From positions 1-6,127 of the forward strand of contig DATGKK010000066.1 in the NCBI GenBank assembly GCA_035294725.1: DNA of 6,127 bases. The letters run 5' to 3'. Source of the stretch: DATGKK01 sp035294725 (GTDB lineage Bacteria; Actinomycetota; Acidimicrobiia; Acidimicrobiales; Bog-793). Position numbers and translations under genes: made by a program. The first letter of the stretch is position 1. Every line of letters begins with the position of its first letter. A model generated the notes under the pieces. That model saw only the letters and a list, made by a program, of their open reading frames with translations. It searched no databases and had not been told where the DNA came from. Shown piece by piece: positions 4,506-6,127 of this stretch.

Positions 4506-5600
4506 GTGGCAGCCAGCCCGGTTGAGGCGGAGCTCGTGGTCGTCGGTGGTGGTCTGCTCGGCCTTGCCGCGGCGCGCTCGCTGTCGCGCCGGGGGCGGGA
4601 GGTCGTCGTACTCGAAGCTGCAGCCGTCGGCCACGAGAGGTCAGGGTCGAAGGGGACGGCGAGGATCTTCCGCTACGGCTACGAGGACCCCTTCTACGTG
4701 CGGATGGCGATGGCCGCCGAACCTCTGTGGGCCGAGCTCGAGCGCGAGAGCGGCACGACGCTCCTCGTGCGCACTGGACAGCTCGACTTCGGCGCCGGCA
4801 TCGCCGAGCTCCACGACGCTCTGCGTGCCTGCGGGGCGCCGGTGGGCAGGCTCCCCGGGGCAGAGGTGGAGCGCCGCTTCCCCTCGCTCGGGAGGCGGCC
4901 GGCGCTCGAGGAGCCCGCTTCGGGCGTCCTCATCGCCGACCGCTGCCTCGCCGCCCTCCGCCAGGGCGTCGAGGTGCAGGAGGGTTGGGAGGTCACCGCG
5001 CTTGCCGTCGAGCGGTCGCCGACCGGCGCGGGCGAGCGGGTCCTCGTCCGCGCGAGCGGTCCGGGCGGCGAGCGGCGGTACCGGGCCGCCTGCGCCGTCG
5101 TCTGCGCCGGGGCGCGAACCGGCGATCTCTTACGACCAGGTGTCGCCGTGCCACCGCAACGGTCGACTCTCGAGCAGGTGGCCTACCTCGAGATCGACGA
5201 AGCCCTCCCCGTCGTGATCGACCGCTCCGAACAGCTGCTGTACGGGCTGCCGGACCCGGTGCGCCAGGCCTACAAGGCCGGGCTCCACCACGCCGGCCCG
5301 GAGGCCGACCCTCGCAGCGCCGGCATGGCGCAGGACGCGAGGCTGCTCGCGGAGCTCAGGTCAGCCGCCGGGACGACGATCCCCGGCTGGAGCGGCACGC
5401 TCGTGGCGAGCGAGCGATGCCTCTACGACTCGACCGCGAACGAGGACTTCGTGCTCGACCGAGCCGGTCCCGTCGTCGTCGGCTGCGGCACCTCCGGCCA
5501 TGGCTTCAAGTTCGGCCCCCTGCTCGGCGAGCATCTCGCAGAGCTGGCGACCACCGGCAGACTGCCCGACGAGCTCGCGAGGTTCCGGCTCAGCCGATGA
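4506..5600 (+). CDS. FAD-dependent amine oxidase, monomeric sarcosine oxidase / N-methyltryptophan oxidase type
   Basis: This 364-residue flavoenzyme is of the DAO superfamily, in the branch that oxidises secondary or N-methyl amines with O2, giving H2O2. The FAD-binding Rossmann motif is ELVVVGGGLLGLAAARSL, with GGGLLG at 14-19 and E37 ending the second strand. The active-site segment GSKGTARIFR (47-56) corresponds to GSxHGxTRIIR of sarcosine oxidase and keeps the arginines. K257 in YKAGLHH matches the O2-activating lysine. C305 in ERCLYDSTANEDFVLD matches the cysteine that binds FAD covalently. GTSGHGFKFGPLLGE (328-342) is the family's C-terminal flavin motif. I chose GTG 4506 (GGGA 7 bases upstream); GTG 4488 would add six residues. 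The 3' end overlaps the convergent P450 by 11 bases. The substrate is unknown. Confidence 0.87.
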   Translation: MAASPVEAELVVVGGGLLGLAAARSLSRRGREVVVLEAAAVGHERSGSKGTARIFRYGYEDPFYVRMAMAAEPLWAELERESGTTLLVRTGQLDFGAGIAELHDALRACGAPVGRLPGAEVERRFPSLGRRPALEEPASGVLIADRCLAALRQGVEVQEGWEVTALAVERSPTGAGERVLVRASGPGGERRYRAACAVVCAGARTGDLLRPGVAVPPQRSTLEQVAYLEIDEALPVVIDRSEQLLYGLPDPVRQAYKAGLHHAGPEADPRSAGMAQDARLLAELRSAAGTTIPGWSGTLVASERCLYDSTANEDFVLDRAGPVVVGCGTSGHGFKFGPLLGEHLAELATTGRLPDELARFRLSR

Positions 5601-6127
5601 TGTCGGCGAGCCCCTTGGCGGGGTCGCCGAGGCGAGGGGTGGGCGTGAAGCAGACGGGCAGGTGCTTGATCCCACCCACGAGAGGGATCCCCATGGCCTG
5701 GAGGGGGACCGGGTCGCCGACCACCTCCAGGTCGGGCAGCCGCTCGAACAGCTTGCGGAACAGCACCGCCAGCTCCCGCCGAGCAAGGTGGGCCCCGAGG
5801 CAGAAGTGGGGTCCAGGACCTCCGAACCCGACGTGCGGGTTCGGGTCTCGCCGGACGTCGAAGCGCTCCGGGTCGTCGAAGACCCGCGGGTCGCGGTTCG
5901 CCGCCCCGTAGAACAGGACGACCTTGTCACCCTCGACGAAGTCCTGGCCCGACAGGGAGAGGTCGCGCGTCACCGTTCGCCGCATGAAGACGACGGGCGC
6001 CGCGCACCGGACGATCTCCTCGACCGCCGAGGTTGTGAGGTGGGCCGGGTCGGCCTGCCAGGCAGCACGCTCTCCCGGGTTCTCCGCCAGCAGGTGCAAG
6101 CCGAGCGACGCGCCCGTGCGCGTCGTG
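5590..6127 (-). CDS. Cytochrome P450, C-terminal part (runs off the right edge)
   Basis: The last 178 residues of a bacterial cytochrome P450, a heme mono-oxygenase that needs ferredoxin-type electron donors. The fragment opens with TTR, the end of the I-helix oxygen-binding motif (A/G-x-E/D-T-T). It continues with the K-helix ExxR (E37-R40 of the fragment), a PERF-like DDPERFD, and the heme loop HVGFGGPGPHFCLGAHLARR, where C109 is the heme thiolate ligand. The C-terminal GGIKHLPVCFTP resembles the GIK-LPV ending of the CYP124/125/142 group, which hydroxylates sterols and branched lipids in mycobacteria. Subfamily is only suggested by these motifs. The gene is convergent with the FAD oxidase and overlaps its stop region (5590-5600). 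The start lies outside the window; no ferredoxin is seen here. Confidence 0.9.
   Translation of the reverse strand, partial: TTRTGASLGLHLLAENPGERAAWQADPAHLTTSAVEEIVRCAAPVVFMRRTVTRDLSLSGQDFVEGDKVVLFYGAANRDPRVFDDPERFDVRRDPNPHVGFGGPGPHFCLGAHLARRELAVLFRKLFERLPDLEVVGDPVPLQAMGIPLVGGIKHLPVCFTPTPRLGDPAKGLADIIG

Noticed and set aside
3500..4525. Long plus-strand frame of 341 residues
   Set aside because: It overlaps the dehydrogenase end and all of the CMD gene in another frame, and is Arg/Ala/Pro-rich without motifs, as expected for a shadow frame in GC-rich DNA.
3654..4634. Long minus-strand frame of 326 residues
   Set aside because: It is antisense to three genes with clear family motifs and has no recognisable domain.
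4727..5911. Plus-strand frame of 394 residues
   Set aside because: It is Arg-rich shadow translation across the FAD oxidase and the antisense strand of the P450; both real genes have diagnostic motifs.
1..6127. CRISPR arrays, tRNA or rRNA genes
   Set aside because: No regularly spaced repeats, T-arm-like motifs in a cloverleaf context or rRNA-like stretches were seen by eye.

Overview
The window is high-GC DNA (roughly 70% by eye). It uses GTG starts freely, has GTGA start/stop overlaps, and carries gene families common in Actinobacteria: a FitA/VapB-VapC toxin-antitoxin pair, an ISKra4 transposase, a CYP124/125-like P450 and a zinc MDR dehydrogenase. An actinobacterial chromosome is the best guess. 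Nothing in the sequence fixes the genus, and no rRNA or tRNA was seen.

Left part (1 to about 2196) is accessory in character. The first ~90 bases read best as a fragment of an unidentified minus-strand gene. Next comes the C-terminal half of an ISKra4-family transposase (open from 75, homology from about 117, stop at 836), with a GC-rich hairpin just after it. A 311-base stretch without a confident gene ends in a perfect 10-bp inverted repeat (1108-1130). That repeat sits directly in front of a two-gene vapBC-type operon (1148-1390 antitoxin, 1387-1764 PIN toxin, GTGA overlap). About 430 bases without a convincing gene follow.

Right part (2197-6127) is a tight metabolic block. A PaaI-like hotdog thioesterase (minus) diverges, across only 48 bases, from a zinc-dependent MDR alcohol dehydrogenase. 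The dehydrogenase is translationally coupled (GTGA) to a carboxymuconolactone-decarboxylase-family protein. After about 150 bases comes an FAD amine oxidase of the monomeric sarcosine oxidase type, which keeps the cysteine expected to bind FAD covalently. Its 3' end overlaps by 11 bases the 3' end of a convergent cytochrome P450 that runs off the right edge.

The metabolic genes (oxygenase, dehydrogenase, amine oxidase, CMD protein, acyl-CoA-type thioesterase) could form a small oxidative catabolic set for a lipid-, steroid- or amine-like substrate. That is inference from family membership and proximity; no substrate can be read from the sequence. I found no clearly undescribed system. The most useful leads are the vapBC operator/leaderless-start layout, the possible symmetric promoter in the 48-base divergent gap, and ligand-position differences in the two redox enzymes.
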